Shown: positions 50,507 to 60,317, numbered from the stretch's first letter. The stretch is 64,000 nucleotides of DNA from Streptomyces sp. WAC 04229 (GCF_003947455.1 NZ_QHJH01000014.1:17588-81587), one strand, 5' to 3'. Numbers and translations: made by a program. Notes: generated by a model not told the origin, from the sequence alone.

Positions 50507-51967
50507 TCACCGGTCGGCGAGTCGGGCCTCGGCCGCCCGCCAGCGTGCCGTGCCACCGCGCGGCTCGTACCGGGTCAGTGACTGTGTGCGGGCCAGCAGC
50601 CGCCGTGTTCCGGTGAGACCGTCCACCAGGCCGTGGGTGCGCGCCTGCACCAGGACGTTGCCGAGTGCGGCGGCCTCCGTCGGCCCCGCCACCACGGGCA
50701 GTCCGCAGGCGTCGGCCGTCAGTTGGCACAGCAGCGCGTTGCGGGTGCCCCCGCCGACGACGTGCACGACGTCCACCGGGTGCCCGGCGAGCCGCTGGGC
50801 GTCCTCGACCGCCCTGCGGTGGGCCAGTGCCAGCGAGTCGAGGATGCAGCGGGTCACCTCGGGGGGCGAGACGGGCACCGGCTGTCCGAAGGCGCGGCAC
50901 GCCTCGGCGATCCGCTCCGGCATCCGCCCCGGCGCGAGGAACGCGGGGTCGCCAGCGTCCACCACCGACCGCAGCGCGGGCACCCGTGCGGCCGCGCGCA
51001 GCAGTCCGCCCAGATCGGGCTCGCCCCACGCCCGTACGCACTCCTGGAGCAGCCACAGCCCCATGATGTTGCGCAGGTAGCGGACCGTGCCGTCCAGCCC
51101 CAGCTCGTTGGTGAAGTTGGCGGCTCGGCTCTCCTCGGTCAGGACCGGGGCGGTCAGCTCCAGACCCGCCAGCGACCAGGTGCCGGTGCAGATGTAGGCG
51201 AACCGCTCGTCCGCGGCCGGTACGGCGGCCACCGCGGACGCGGTGTCGTGCGAGCCGACCGCCGTCACCGGCACGGGCCCGGTGAGCCCCGTCTGCTCCA
51301 GCACCTCGGGCCGCAGCAGGCCCGCCGCGTCACCCGGCCGCCGCAGCGGCGCGAACAGGCCGAGGTCGATGCCCGCACGGTCCGCCACCTTCCGCGACCA
51401 GTCCCGGGTGCGGGGGTCGATCAGCTGGGTGGTGGAGGCGTTGGTCAGCTCCGTGCCCTGCTCCCCGGTCAGCCAGTAGGTCAGCAGGTCCGGCACCAGC
51501 AACAGCCGCCGGGCGGCCGCGAACCGGGCCGTGTCGCGGGCGGCGACGAGCTGGTACAGGGTGTTGAAGGGCGCGTACTGCAACCCGGTCGCCGCGTACA
51601 GCTCCGGGGCGGGCAGCGTCTCCCACACCCGCTGCGCGACGCCCTCGGTGCGGGGGTCGCGGTAGTGCACCGGGTTGCCGAGGAGCGCCCCGTCCGCGTC
51701 GAGCAGGCCGTGGTCGACGGCCCAGCTGTCGACGCCCACCGAGTCCACCGGCCCCGCCGCGCGCAGGCCGTCCAGCACGCCCGCGTACAGCCCCAGGATG
51801 TCCCAGTGCAGCCCTTCGGGCGTGCGGACCGGACGGTTGGGGAAGCGGTGCGCCTCGGTCAGCTCCAGCCGGTCGGGGCCGACGCGGCCGACCATGACGC
51901 GCCCGCTGGACGCGCCGAGGTCGACCGCGGCGTACGCCTTCGTGCCGGCGTCCCTCGCAGCGCTCAT
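50507..51967 (-). CDS. rhaB: L-rhamnulose kinase
   Basis: A 486-residue FGGY-family sugar kinase, with N-terminal AAVDLGASSGRVMVG (phosphate loop), GVDSWAVDHGLLDADG, and the C-terminal VVHVVGGGTRNALLCQLTADACGLPVVAGPTEAAALGNVL. It phosphorylates L-rhamnulose to L-rhamnulose 1-phosphate. ATG 51967 overlaps the aldolase stop (ATGA). It is the third enzyme in the rha operon, after the isomerase and before lut genes. Confidence 0.94.
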   Translation of the reverse strand: MSAARDAGTKAYAAVDLGASSGRVMVGRVGPDRLELTEAHRFPNRPVRTPEGLHWDILGLYAGVLDGLRAAGPVDSVGVDSWAVDHGLLDADGALLGNPVHYRDPRTEGVAQRVWETLPAPELYAATGLQYAPFNTLYQLVAARDTARFAAARRLLLVPDLLTYWLTGEQGTELTNASTTQLIDPRTRDWSRKVADRAGIDLGLFAPLRRPGDAAGLLRPEVLEQTGLTGPVPVTAVGSHDTASAVAAVPAADERFAYICTGTWSLAGLELTAPVLTEESRAANFTNELGLDGTVRYLRNIMGLWLLQECVRAWGEPDLGGLLRAAARVPALRSVVDAGDPAFLAPGRMPERIAEACRAFGQPVPVSPPEVTRCILDSLALAHRRAVEDAQRLAGHPVDVVHVVGGGTRNALLCQLTADACGLPVVAGPTEAAALGNVLVQARTHGLVDGLTGTRRLLARTQSLTRYEPRGGTARWRAAEARLADR

Positions 51968-54003
51968 CGCAGGAACGCGGCGGCCACGCCGGCGTCCACC
52001 GGGACGTGCAGGCCGGTGGTGTGGGTCAGGTCGCCGCCGGTCAGCGCGAACACGGCGTTCGCGACGTGCTCGGGCAGCACCTCGCGCTTGAGCAGGGTGC
52101 GCTGCGCGTAGAACTCGCCCAGCTTCTCCTCGGGCACTCCGTACACGGCGGCCCGCTGGGCGCCCCAGCCGCCCGCGAAGATGCCGGAACCGCGCACCAC
52201 GCCGTCCGGGTTGACGCCGTTGACCCGGATGCCGTGCTCGCCCAGCTCGGCGGCGAGCAGGCGCACCTGGTGGGCCTGGTCGGCCTTGGTCGCGGAGTAG
52301 GCGATGTTGTTCGGCCCGGCGAAGACCGCGTTCTTCGAGGCGATGTAGACGATGTCGCCGCCGAGTTCCTGCGCGGTCATCACCCGTGCCGCCTCGCGCG
52401 AGACCAGGAAGGAGCCGCGGGCCATGATGTCGTGCTGGAGGTCCCAGTCCTCGGCGGAGGTCTCCAGCAGTGGCTTGGAGATGGAGATCCCCGCGTTGTT
52501 GACCACCAGGTCGACGCCGCCGAAGGCGAGCACCGCGGCCCTGAAGGCGTCGGCGATCTGCTCCTCGGAGGTGACGTCGACGGTCACCGCGACGGCCCGG
52601 TCCGACCCGCCCAGCTCCTCGGCCACCTTGGCCGCGTTCCCCGCGTTCAGGTCGGCCACCACCACGCAGGCACCCTCGTCTGCCAGCCGTCGCGCGATCG
52701 CCTTCCCGATCCCGCTGCCCGCGCCGGTGACCAGCGCGACCCGCGTCGCCAGCGGCTTGGGCCTCGGCATCCGCTGGAGCTTGGCCTCCTCCAGCGCCCA
52801 GTACTCGATGCGGAACTTCTCCGACTCCTCGATCGGCGCGTAGGCCGACACGGCCTCCGCGCCGCGCATCACGTTGATCGCGTTGACGTAGAACTCGCCG
52901 GCCACCCGGGCGGTCTGCTTGTCCTTGCCGAAGCTGAACATGCCGACGCCCGGCACCAGAACGATCGCCGGGTCGGCGCCGCGCATCGCGGGGGAACCGG
53001 GTTCGGCGTGCCGGTGGTAGTAGGCGGCGTACTCCTCGCGGTAGGCGGCGTGCAGCTCCTTCAGCCGCGCCACCGTCTCGTCCAGCGGGGCGCTCGGGGG
53101 CAGGTCCAGGACCAGCGGGCGGACCTTGGTGCGCAGGAAGTGGTCGGGGCAGGAGGTGCCGAGGGCGGCGAGCCGCGGGTGTTCGGCACGCGCGAGGAAG
53201 TCGAGCACCACGTCCGCGTCGGTGAAGTGGCCGACCTGCGGCCGGTCCCGGGAGGCGAGGGAGCGCACGTACGGCGCCAGCGCCGCCGCCCGCTCCCGCC
53301 GGTCGCCCTCGGCCAACGCCTCGTAGCCCTCGATCACCGGCCCGAACGGCTCGGCCTTCCCGCGCTCCTCGAGGAACCGCTCCGCGGTGCGGATGATGTG
53401 CAGCGAATTGCGCTCGCACTCCTCGGAGGTGTCGCCCCAGGCGGTGATGCCGTGCCCGCCGAGCACGCACCCGATCGCCCCGGGATTGGCCTCCTTGACC
53501 GCCGCGATGTCCAGCCCCAGCTGGAACCCGGGCCGCCGCCACGGCACCCACACCACGGTGTCGCCGAAGCACTCGGCGGTCAGCTTCTCGCCGTCGGCCG
53601 CGCAGGCCAGCGCGATCCCGGAGTCGGGGTGGAGGTGGTCCACGTGCGCGGCCTCGACGAGCCCGTGCATCGCCGTGTCGATGGAGGGCGCCGCGCCGCC
53701 CTTGCCGTGCAGGCAGTAGTCGAACGCGGCGACCATCTCGTCCTCACGCCCGACGCCCGGGTAGACGTCCTTGAGCGCCCGCATCCGGTCCAGCCGCAAC
53801 ACCGCGAGCCCGCCCTCGGTGAGCGTCCCGAGATCCCCGCCGGACCCCTTGACCCACATCAGCTCGACATCGCCTCCGGTGACGGGATCGGTCTCGACAC
53901 CCTTCGCGGAGGCGTTACCACCGGCGTAGTTGGTGTTGCGGGGGTCAGCACCGAGCCGATGCGAACGGGCGAGGAGTGCTTCGGCTTCGGGGTGGACAGC
54001 CAT
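51964..54003 (-). CDS. Bifunctional rhamnulose-1-phosphate aldolase/L-lactaldehyde dehydrogenase
   Basis: A 679-residue fusion. Residues 1-400 are a class II aldolase/adducin domain with metal histidines in MHGLVEAAHVDHLHPDSG and a GGHGITAWGDTSEE block. Residues about 415-679 are an SDR dehydrogenase with the NAD loop TGAGSGIGKAIARRL, VVNNAGISIS and the catalytic YSATKAD (Y near 568). The aldolase half makes DHAP and L-lactaldehyde; the SDR half oxidises lactaldehyde to L-lactate. Homologous single proteins are known as RhaE/RhaEW or YuxG. LutABC downstream takes the lactate. Confidence 0.94.
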   Translation of the reverse strand: MAVHPEAEALLARSHRLGADPRNTNYAGGNASAKGVETDPVTGGDVELMWVKGSGGDLGTLTEGGLAVLRLDRMRALKDVYPGVGREDEMVAAFDYCLHGKGGAAPSIDTAMHGLVEAAHVDHLHPDSGIALACAADGEKLTAECFGDTVVWVPWRRPGFQLGLDIAAVKEANPGAIGCVLGGHGITAWGDTSEECERNSLHIIRTAERFLEERGKAEPFGPVIEGYEALAEGDRRERAAALAPYVRSLASRDRPQVGHFTDADVVLDFLARAEHPRLAALGTSCPDHFLRTKVRPLVLDLPPSAPLDETVARLKELHAAYREEYAAYYHRHAEPGSPAMRGADPAIVLVPGVGMFSFGKDKQTARVAGEFYVNAINVMRGAEAVSAYAPIEESEKFRIEYWALEEAKLQRMPRPKPLATRVALVTGAGSGIGKAIARRLADEGACVVVADLNAGNAAKVAEELGGSDRAVAVTVDVTSEEQIADAFRAAVLAFGGVDLVVNNAGISISKPLLETSAEDWDLQHDIMARGSFLVSREAARVMTAQELGGDIVYIASKNAVFAGPNNIAYSATKADQAHQVRLLAAELGEHGIRVNGVNPDGVVRGSGIFAGGWGAQRAAVYGVPEEKLGEFYAQRTLLKREVLPEHVANAVFALTGGDLTHTTGLHVPVDAGVAAAFLR

Positions 54004-54036
54004 GTCTTCCAGTCCTTACGAGAGAGGGAGGGAGAA

Positions 54037-54096
54037 GCGCCCCGTAAGGGGCGCGGGGAACTGCGCGATCAACCACGGACAACCCGCAGCCCGCGA
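54037..54096. repeat. Dispersed Streptomyces-type palindromic repeat, copy 1
   Basis: A hairpin GCGCCCC-GTAA-GGGGCGC (54037-54054) is followed by GGGGAACTGCGCG, then a pattern close to ATCAACCAC and CCCGCAGCCC. The same order, in reverse, is found at 59083-59170. It lies between the rhaI and aldolase genes. This family of elements is widespread in Streptomyces intergenic DNA. A transcript-end or processing role is possible. Confidence 0.75.
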
Positions 54097-54118
54097 ACAA
54101 CACGAGCCCGGCAGACGC

Positions 54119-55279
54119 CTACGCCCCCCACCCCGCCTGCTGCCCACCCACCCGCTCGGCGACGACCTTCTCGGCCCACCCGCAGGCGCGGTACGCCTTC
54201 ATGGGCTCGGGGTCGAGACCCATCTCCCCCCGCACCTCACGAAGCAGCGGACGCACGTCCGTGTTGTACGCGTCCATCAGCACGGCGTTGGCCTCCAGCA
54301 CGTCCCCGGCAGCCTGCGCGGCGGCCAGCGCTCCCGCATCGACCAGCAGCGCCTTCGCCGTGGCCTCCTGCACGTTCGTCACCGACCGGATGATCGCCGG
54401 GATCTTCGCCTCGATGTTGTGGCACTGGTCGAGCATGAACGCCACGTCCGACGAGAACCCGCCCCCACGCACCACCTCGTACATGATCCGGAACAGCTGG
54501 AACGGATCGGCCGCGCCGACCATCAGGTCGTCGTCCGCGTAGAAGCGCGAGTTGAAGTCGAACCCGCCGAGTTTCCCCTCCCGCAGCAGCGTCGCCACGA
54601 TGAACTCGATGTTCGTGCCCGGCGCGTGGTGCCCCGTGTCGACCACGACCTGTGCCTTCTCGCCCAGCTTCAGGCAGTGCGCGTACGCCGTGCCCCAGTC
54701 CGGCACGTCCGTCGTGTAGAACGCCGGCTCGAAGAGCTTGTACTCCAGCAGCATCCGCTGTCCCTCGCCGAGCCGCTCGTACACCTCGGCCAGTCCTTCG
54801 GCGAGCCGGTCCTGCCGGGACCGGATGTCGTCCTGCCCCGGATAGTTCGTGCCGTCGGCGAACCACAGCTTCAGGTCCCGGGAACCGGTGGCGTCCATGA
54901 TGTCGACGCACTCCAGCAGGTGGTCGACGGCCTTCCTGCGTACCGCCGCGTCGGGGTGGCAGATGCTGCCCAGCTTGTAGTCGTCGTCCTGGAAGGTGTT
55001 CGAGTTGATGGCGCCGACCCGTACCCCGCGGTCCTTGGCGTGCTCGGCCAGCGCGGCGTAGTTCTCGACCCGGTCCCAAGGGATGTGCAGGGCCACGGTC
55101 GGGGCGACGCCGGTGAACTCGTGCACCTTGGCCGCGTCGTCCAGTTTCTCGAACGGGTCGCGCGGGACACCTGCCTGGGCGAACACCTTGAACCGGGTGC
55201 CCGAGTTCCCGTACGCCCACGACGGCGTCTCGACGGCCTGGGTCTTGAGCGCTGCCTTCACCGCGGCTGGTTCGGTCAC
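54119..55279 (-). CDS. rhaI: L-rhamnose isomerase
   Basis: A 386-residue xylose-isomerase-fold enzyme of the non-E. coli RhaI group. Candidate Mn ligands are E179 and the nearby E184 (LLEYKLFEPAFY), D214 and H217 (VVDTGHHAPG), and D250/D251 (NSRFYADDDLMVG). It converts L-rhamnose to L-rhamnulose. GTG 55279 has AGGAG 7 bases upstream. A -35 TTGACA/-10 TAACTT promoter and the TGAAACGATTCA operator lie just before it. It is the first gene of the minus-strand rha-lut operon. Confidence 0.93.
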   Translation of the reverse strand: MTEPAAVKAALKTQAVETPSWAYGNSGTRFKVFAQAGVPRDPFEKLDDAAKVHEFTGVAPTVALHIPWDRVENYAALAEHAKDRGVRVGAINSNTFQDDDYKLGSICHPDAAVRRKAVDHLLECVDIMDATGSRDLKLWFADGTNYPGQDDIRSRQDRLAEGLAEVYERLGEGQRMLLEYKLFEPAFYTTDVPDWGTAYAHCLKLGEKAQVVVDTGHHAPGTNIEFIVATLLREGKLGGFDFNSRFYADDDLMVGAADPFQLFRIMYEVVRGGGFSSDVAFMLDQCHNIEAKIPAIIRSVTNVQEATAKALLVDAGALAAAQAAGDVLEANAVLMDAYNTDVRPLLREVRGEMGLDPEPMKAYRACGWAEKVVAERVGGQQAGWGA

Positions 55280-55331
55280 TTCGGGGCTCCTGTGACGTCG
55301 GGTCGTGGCCCGCTGTGCGCACGACCATCTG

Positions 55332-55379
55332 TGAAACGATTCAGAACGCGAAGTTATGAGCCGCCCGAAGGGGTGTCAA
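55332..55379 (-). promoter_or_regulatory. Promoter and operator of the rhaI-rhaB-lut unit
   Basis: On the minus strand, TTGACA (55374-55379), a 17-base spacer and TAACTT (55351-55356) make an excellent sigma-70-type promoter. TGAAACGATTCA (55332-55343) lies at about the start of transcription, where a bound repressor would block initiation. The site deviates from a perfect palindrome at one base. Confidence 0.8.
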
Positions 55380-55453
55380 CCCTTCCGGCCGACCCTGCCG
55401 TCCGTGACTCGCCCGTGACCTTCGGCTATCGCAAGTTTTTCGACCCGGAACCA

Positions 55454-55510
55454 TTGACGTGCCATGGCCTCGCTGCCTAACGTCCCCGGCAACCGAGTTG
55501 AAACCTTTCA
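55454..55510 (+). promoter_or_regulatory. Promoter and operator of the rhamnose importer unit
   Basis: TTGACG (55454-55459), an 18-base spacer and TAACGT (55478-55483) form a promoter for the ATPase gene. TGAAACCTTTCA (55499-55510), a perfect 5-2-5 palindrome, lies downstream of the predicted start of transcription, 46 bases before the ATPase ATG. The arrangement mirrors that at rhaI. Confidence 0.75.
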
Positions 55511-55555
55511 CGACGCCGTGAGGGCCGTCCCGCCGGCGTCGTCGAGGAGCCCCCA

Positions 55556-57073
55556 ATGACCCACCCGTCCGACACGGGTACGGCCCCGGTTCTGGCGCTC
55601 AGGGACGTCTCCAAGTCCTTCGGCGCGGTCCGCGCGCTGCGGGACGTCTCCCTGGAACTGTTCCCCGGCGAGGTGCACGCCCTCGCCGGCGAGAACGGCG
55701 CCGGGAAGTCGACCCTCATCAAGACGCTCGCCGGAGTGCACCGGCCGGACGCCGGCCAGGTGCTGCTCGACGGCGCGCCGGTCGTCTTCCACGGTCCCGG
55801 CGACGCCCGCGACGCCGGCATCGCCGTGATCTACCAGGAGCCCACCCTCTTCCCCGACCTGTCGATCGCCGAGAACATCTTCATGGGGCGCCAGCCCCGG
55901 CGCGCGCTCGGCCGCATCGACCACCGGGCGACCCACGACGCCACCGCGGACCTGATGCGGCGCCTCGGCGTCGAGCTGGACCCCGACCGCCCCGCGCGCG
56001 GCCTGTCCATCGCGGACCAGCAGATCGTGGAGATCGCCAAGGCCCTCTCGTTCGACGCCCGCGTCCTGATCATGGACGAGCCGACCGCCGCCCTCACCGG
56101 CAGCGAGGTCGCCCGCCTCTTCGGCGTCGTACGCAGTCTGCGCGAGCAGGGTGCCGCCGTGCTGTTCATCTCCCACCGCCTGGAGGAGATCTTCCGCATC
56201 TGCGCCCGTGTCACCACCCTGCGGGACGGCGCCCGGATCTCCAGCGAGCCGCTGGACGGCATGACCGAGGACGACCTGGTGCGCCGCATGGTCGGCCGCG
56301 ACCTCGACGAGCTGTACCCGAAGCAGGAGGTCCGGCCCGGCGAGGTCGCCCTCAGCGTGCGCCGGCTGACCCGCGAGGGGGTGTTCACCGACGTCTCCTT
56401 CGAGGTGCGCCGCGGTGAGATCGTCGCGCTCGCCGGACTGGTCGGCGCCGGGCGCACCGAGGTCGCCCGGTCCGTCTTCGGCGTCGACCGCTGGGACGCC
56501 GGGACGGTGGAGGTCGACGGCAGGCCGCTGGTCAACGGCGCCCCGTCCACCGCCATGGCCGCCGGTCTCGCCCTCGTCCCGGAGGACCGGCGCGCCCAGG
56601 GCCTGGTGATGGGGATGTCCATCGAGCGCAACATCGGCCTCACCGGGCTCCGTACGACGGTGCGGGCCGGATTCATGGACCGCGGCGCCGAACGCAGCCG
56701 CTCCCTCGACTGGGCCGTCAGGCTCCAGGTCAAGTACGCCCGCATCGCCGACACCGTCTCGACCCTGTCCGGCGGCAACCAGCAGAAGGTCGTCCTGGCC
56801 AAGTGGCTGGCCACCGGACCCAAGGTGCTGATCGTCGACGAGCCGACCCGCGGCATCGACGTCGGCACCAAGGCCGAGGTGCACCGGCTGCTGAGCGAAC
56901 TGGCCGCCGACGGCGTGGCCGTACTGATGATCTCCTCCGACCTGCCCGAGGTCCTCGGCATGGCCGACCGCGTCCTCGTGATGCACGAGGGGCGGCTGAC
57001 CGCCGAGATACCCCGCACCGACGCCACCGAGGAGACCGTGATGGCCGCAGCCACGGGGAGGGCAGCCGCATGA
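55556..57073 (+). CDS. rhaT: Rhamnose importer ATPase, two nucleotide domains
   Basis: A 505-residue CUT2-class ATPase. The first half carries Walker [17 protein letters not shown], the Walker B-containing [13 protein letters not shown] and switch [13 protein letters not shown]. The second half has the degenerate Walker [17 protein letters not shown], signature [15 protein letters not shown] and [19 protein letters not shown]. It drives rhamnose uptake with the two permeases and binding protein that follow. Its stop overlaps the next ATG by 4 bases. Confidence 0.92.
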   Translation: MTHPSDTGTAPVLALRDVSKSFGAVRALRDVSLELFPGEVHALAGENGAGKSTLIKTLAGVHRPDAGQVLLDGAPVVFHGPGDARDAGIAVIYQEPTLFPDLSIAENIFMGRQPRRALGRIDHRATHDATADLMRRLGVELDPDRPARGLSIADQQIVEIAKALSFDARVLIMDEPTAALTGSEVARLFGVVRSLREQGAAVLFISHRLEEIFRICARVTTLRDGARISSEPLDGMTEDDLVRRMVGRDLDELYPKQEVRPGEVALSVRRLTREGVFTDVSFEVRRGEIVALAGLVGAGRTEVARSVFGVDRWDAGTVEVDGRPLVNGAPSTAMAAGLALVPEDRRAQGLVMGMSIERNIGLTGLRTTVRAGFMDRGAERSRSLDWAVRLQVKYARIADTVSTLSGGNQQKVVLAKWLATGPKVLIVDEPTRGIDVGTKAEVHRLLSELAADGVAVLMISSDLPEVLGMADRVLVMHEGRLTAEIPRTDATEETVMAAATGRAAA

Positions 57074-58110
57074 CGGTGACCGCACCCGACCCGAGCCCGG
57101 TGGCCGACATCCCCAAGGCCGGCGCCACCCGGCTGGTCGACCGCATCTTCAAGATGCGCGAACTGGCGATCCTGCTGGTCTTCCTGGTGATGATCGGCGT
57201 CACCCAGGCCGGGAACAGCGAGTTCCTGTCCGAACAGGGCATCAAGGACCTGCTGCTCAACGCGACCATCCTGGTGCTGGTCGCCACCGGCCAGTCGCTG
57301 GTCGTCATCACCCGCAACGTCGACCTGTCGGTCGGCTCCACCCTCGGCATCAGCGCCTTCGCCGCCGGTACGTACCTCCAGGGCGGCGGCAACCCGTTCG
57401 TCGCCGTGGTCCTCGCGGTCCTGATGGGCGTCGGCTTCGGCCTCCTCAACGGCCTGCTCGTCAGCCTCGGCCAGGTCCCGGCGCTGGTCGTCACCCTCGG
57501 CACCCTCTACATCATCCGCGGCATCGACTCCATCTGGGTCGGCTCCCGCCAGATCACCGCGGCCGACCTGCCCGGCGGCTTCGTCGACTTCGGCTCCGGG
57601 GGCGTCTGGGCCGTGCCGTGGCTGGCGCTGATCGCGCTCGCCGTGCTGGTCGCCACGGCCTACTACCTCAAGCACTTCGGCGGCGGACGCGAGCTGTACG
57701 CGCTCGGTTCCAATCCGGAGGCGGCCCGGCTGGCCGGCATCCCCGTGCGCAAGCGGATCCTCGCCGCGTACACCTTCTGCGGTGCCCTCGCCGGACTGGC
57801 CGGCGCCCTCTACCTGGCGCGCTTCGGCAACGTCGACTCCGGCACCGGCAACGGCTACGAACTGACCGTCGTCAGCGCGGTGGTGGTCGGCGGCGTCGTC
57901 TTCACCGGCGGCTCCGGCAGCGTCTACGGCGCGGCCCTCGGCGCGCTGCTGCTGACCTCGATCAACAGCGTGCTGCCCGCGCTCGGGGTCAGCTCCGTGT
58001 GGGTGCTGGCCATCAACGGCATCCTGCTCATCCTCGCCATCGCCGTCGACCGGATCGTCGCGCTGCGCGTGGCCAACGCCCTGAAGAAGAGGAACGCACG
58101 CCATGGCTGA
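57070..58110 (+). CDS. rhaP: Rhamnose importer permease 1
   Basis: A 346-residue CUT2 permease with about ten helices. [27 protein letters not shown] and [48 protein letters not shown] are the conserved sugar-permease cytoplasmic loops. ATG 57070 overlaps the ATPase stop. Its 3' end overlaps the next gene by 8 bases. Confidence 0.92.
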   Translation: MTVTAPDPSPVADIPKAGATRLVDRIFKMRELAILLVFLVMIGVTQAGNSEFLSEQGIKDLLLNATILVLVATGQSLVVITRNVDLSVGSTLGISAFAAGTYLQGGGNPFVAVVLAVLMGVGFGLLNGLLVSLGQVPALVVTLGTLYIIRGIDSIWVGSRQITAADLPGGFVDFGSGGVWAVPWLALIALAVLVATAYYLKHFGGGRELYALGSNPEAARLAGIPVRKRILAAYTFCGALAGLAGALYLARFGNVDSGTGNGYELTVVSAVVVGGVVFTGGSGSVYGAALGALLLTSINSVLPALGVSSVWVLAINGILLILAIAVDRIVALRVANALKKRNARHG

Positions 58111-59080
58111 CGGCTCTTTCGCGCGAGCGATCCGCTGGGACACCGCCGTGGGTGCCCTGCTCATCGTGGTCCTGCTGTTCTCCTTCGGCTTCGTCGACGG
58201 CTTCGGCAACGCCCTCAACCTGTCCTTCCTCATCGGCAACACCCTGCCGATCGCGCTCATCGCCCTGCCGATGACCCTGCTCGTCGTCTCCGGCGAGATC
58301 GACCTGTCGGTCGCCTCGACCGCCGGTCTCTCCGGCGCGGTGATGGGCGCCCTGTGGAACCAGGGCATGACCATCGAGGCGATCATCCCGATCTGCCTGC
58401 TGCTCGGCGTCGTCTGCGGCCTGGTCAACGGGCTGCTGGTCACCCGGCTCGGCCTGCCCTCCCTCGCCGTGACGATCGGCACCCTGGCGGCCTACCGGGG
58501 CATCGCGCAGATCGTGCTCGGCTCCGACGCGGTCACGGACTTCCCCTCGCAGTACCTGGACTTCGCGGCCGGCCGGATCGGCGACACGTTCGTCCCGTAC
58601 GCCTTCCTGCCGTTCCTCGTGCTGCTGGCCGTCGCCGTGGTCGCCCTGCACGCCATGCCGTTCGGCCGGGCGCTGTTCGCGGTCGGCGCCAGCGAGGAGG
58701 CCGCGCGGTTCGCCGGGATCCGGGTCCGGCGGCAGAAGCTGATCCTCTTCACGCTGACCGGGCTGATGTCCGCGCTGACCGGGGTCTTCTGGGCGCTGCA
58801 CTACGCGAGCGCGCGGTACGACAACGCCACGGGGCTCGAACTGTCCGTCGTCGCCGCCGTGTTGCTGGGCGGCATCGACTTCGACGGCGGGAAGGGCACG
58901 CTGGGCGGCGCGATCGCCGGGGTGTTCCTGCTCGGGGCCTTGCAGAACGTGATGAGTCTCCAAGATGTCTCGGCGCAGTCGCAGATCGTCGTGACCGGTG
59001 TGCTGCTCGTGTTGTCCGTGCTGGGACCTCGGGTCGCTCGGCAGGTCTCGGTCGCGAGGGCGCAGAGGTTGACCTCCTAG
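58103..59080 (+). CDS. rhaQ: Rhamnose importer permease 2
   Basis: A 325-residue CUT2 permease, paralogous to the preceding one: LLVVSGEIDLSVASTAGLSGAVMGALWNQG and GRALFAVGASEEAARFAGIRVRRQKLILFTLTGLMSALTG. The two form the inner-membrane heterodimer. ATG 58103 lies within the last codons of the previous gene. A dispersed repeat follows it before the binding-protein gene. Confidence 0.92.
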   Translation: MADGSFARAIRWDTAVGALLIVVLLFSFGFVDGFGNALNLSFLIGNTLPIALIALPMTLLVVSGEIDLSVASTAGLSGAVMGALWNQGMTIEAIIPICLLLGVVCGLVNGLLVTRLGLPSLAVTIGTLAAYRGIAQIVLGSDAVTDFPSQYLDFAAGRIGDTFVPYAFLPFLVLLAVAVVALHAMPFGRALFAVGASEEAARFAGIRVRRQKLILFTLTGLMSALTGVFWALHYASARYDNATGLELSVVAAVLLGGIDFDGGKGTLGGAIAGVFLLGALQNVMSLQDVSAQSQIVVTGVLLVLSVLGPRVARQVSVARAQRLTS

Positions 59081-59082
59081 CG

Positions 59083-59170
59083 ATGTACGACGGCTGCGGG
59101 CCGCATGTGGCTGGTCGCGGCCACGCGGCGGAGCCGCATATCGAAACAGTCCCGCGCCCCTGAGGGGCGC
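59083..59170. repeat. Dispersed Streptomyces-type palindromic repeat, copy 2
   Basis: Read on the minus strand it has the same hairpin (GCGCCCC/GGGGCGC, 59154-59170), then GCGGGACTG, an extra GC-rich stem (GCGGC/GCCGC), CGCGACCAGCCAC and CCGCAGCC, matching copy 1 at 54037 in order. It separates the permease and binding-protein genes, where an RNA hairpin could protect or separate the message for higher binding-protein levels. Confidence 0.75.
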
Positions 59171-59204
59171 GCTCCGCTCACCCTCCGTCAGAAGGAATCA
59201 CACC

Positions 59205-60287
59205 ATGCGCAAGTCCTCCCTCCGCCGTAGCTGCGTAGTTCTCGCCGCCGTCACCTCTCTCGGCCTCGCCGCCACCGCCTGCGGTGGCACCACCAAGGAG
59301 GACGTCAAGGCCGAGGGCGGCAAGGCCGCCACCGCCGGGAAGGCCGACCCGAACGCCGAGACGAAGAAGGGGCTGACCGTCGGCTTCCTGCCCAAGCAGG
59401 TCAACAACCCCTACTTCACCGTCGCCGACAAGGGCGGTGAGAAGGCGCTGAAGGAACTCGGCTCCAGCTACAAGGAGGTCGGCACCTCCAGCGGCACCGA
59501 CACCGCCGGGCAGGTCTCCTACGTCAACACGCTCACCCAGCAGCAGGTCGACGCCATGGCCGTCTCCGCGCAGGACCCGGGGGCCCTGTGCACCGCGCTC
59601 AAGCAGGCCATGAAGAACGACATCAAGGTCGTCACCTACGACTCGGACACCAACCCCGAGTGCCGCAACGCCTTCATCTCGCAGGCCTCCGCCGACGACC
59701 TCGGCCGCACCCAGGTGCAGCTGCTCGCCGAGCAGATCGGCAACAAGGGCGAGATCGCGATCCTCTCCGCCGCGCAGACCGCGACGAACCAGAACGCCTG
59801 GATCGACATCATGAAGGACGAGCTGAAGGACCCGAAGTACAAGGACGTCAAGCTGGTCACGGTCGCCTACGGTGACGACGACGCGCAGAAGTCCTTCCAG
59901 CAGACCCAGGGCCTGCTCCAGGAGCACCCCAACCTGAAGGGGATCATCTCCCCGACCACCGTCGGCATCAAGGCCGCCGCCCAGTACCTGTCCGGCTCCA
60001 AGTACAAGGGCAAGGTCAGGCTGACCGGCCTCGGCACGCCCAACGACATGCGCAAGTACGTCAAGAACGGCACCGTCGAGGCGTTCGAGCTGTGGGACCC
60101 GGCCAAGCTCGGCGAACTGGCCGCGCGCACCGCCGTCGCCCTGTCCTCCGGGCAGATCACCGGCAAGGAGGGCGAGACCTTCGAGGCCGGCGCCATGGGC
60201 GAGTACACCATCGGCAAGGACGGCGTGATCAACCTCGGCAAGCCGACCGTCTTCACCGCCGAGAACGTCGACCAGTACGACTTCTAG
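59205..60287 (+). CDS. rhaS: Rhamnose-binding lipoprotein
   Basis: A 360-residue periplasmic-binding-type lipoprotein: short basic start, hydrophobic core, lipid cysteine C26 (AATACGG). The mature protein is a ribose/rhamnose type I fold (LTVGFLPKQVNNPYFTVADKGGEKALKELG, AMAVSAQDPGALCTALKQAM, VVTYDSDTNPECRNAFISQA, GIISPTTVGIKAAAQYL). It captures rhamnose outside the membrane and delivers it to the permeases. Its ribosome-binding site is AGAAGGA. Confidence 0.93.
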   Translation: MRKSSLRRSCVVLAAVTSLGLAATACGGTTKEDVKAEGGKAATAGKADPNAETKKGLTVGFLPKQVNNPYFTVADKGGEKALKELGSSYKEVGTSSGTDTAGQVSYVNTLTQQQVDAMAVSAQDPGALCTALKQAMKNDIKVVTYDSDTNPECRNAFISQASADDLGRTQVQLLAEQIGNKGEIAILSAAQTATNQNAWIDIMKDELKDPKYKDVKLVTVAYGDDDAQKSFQQTQGLLQEHPNLKGIISPTTVGIKAAAQYLSGSKYKGKVRLTGLGTPNDMRKYVKNGTVEAFELWDPAKLGELAARTAVALSSGQITGKEGETFEAGAMGEYTIGKDGVINLGKPTVFTAENVDQYDF

Positions 60288-60317
60288 CCTCCACCTCGCG
60301 TACGGGAGCGGTACTTC

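Noticed and set aside
55831..58482. An 883-residue minus-strand frame opposite the rhamnose importer
   Set aside because: Composition is typical of an antisense frame in GC-rich DNA. The sense strand has clear ABC transporter motifs.
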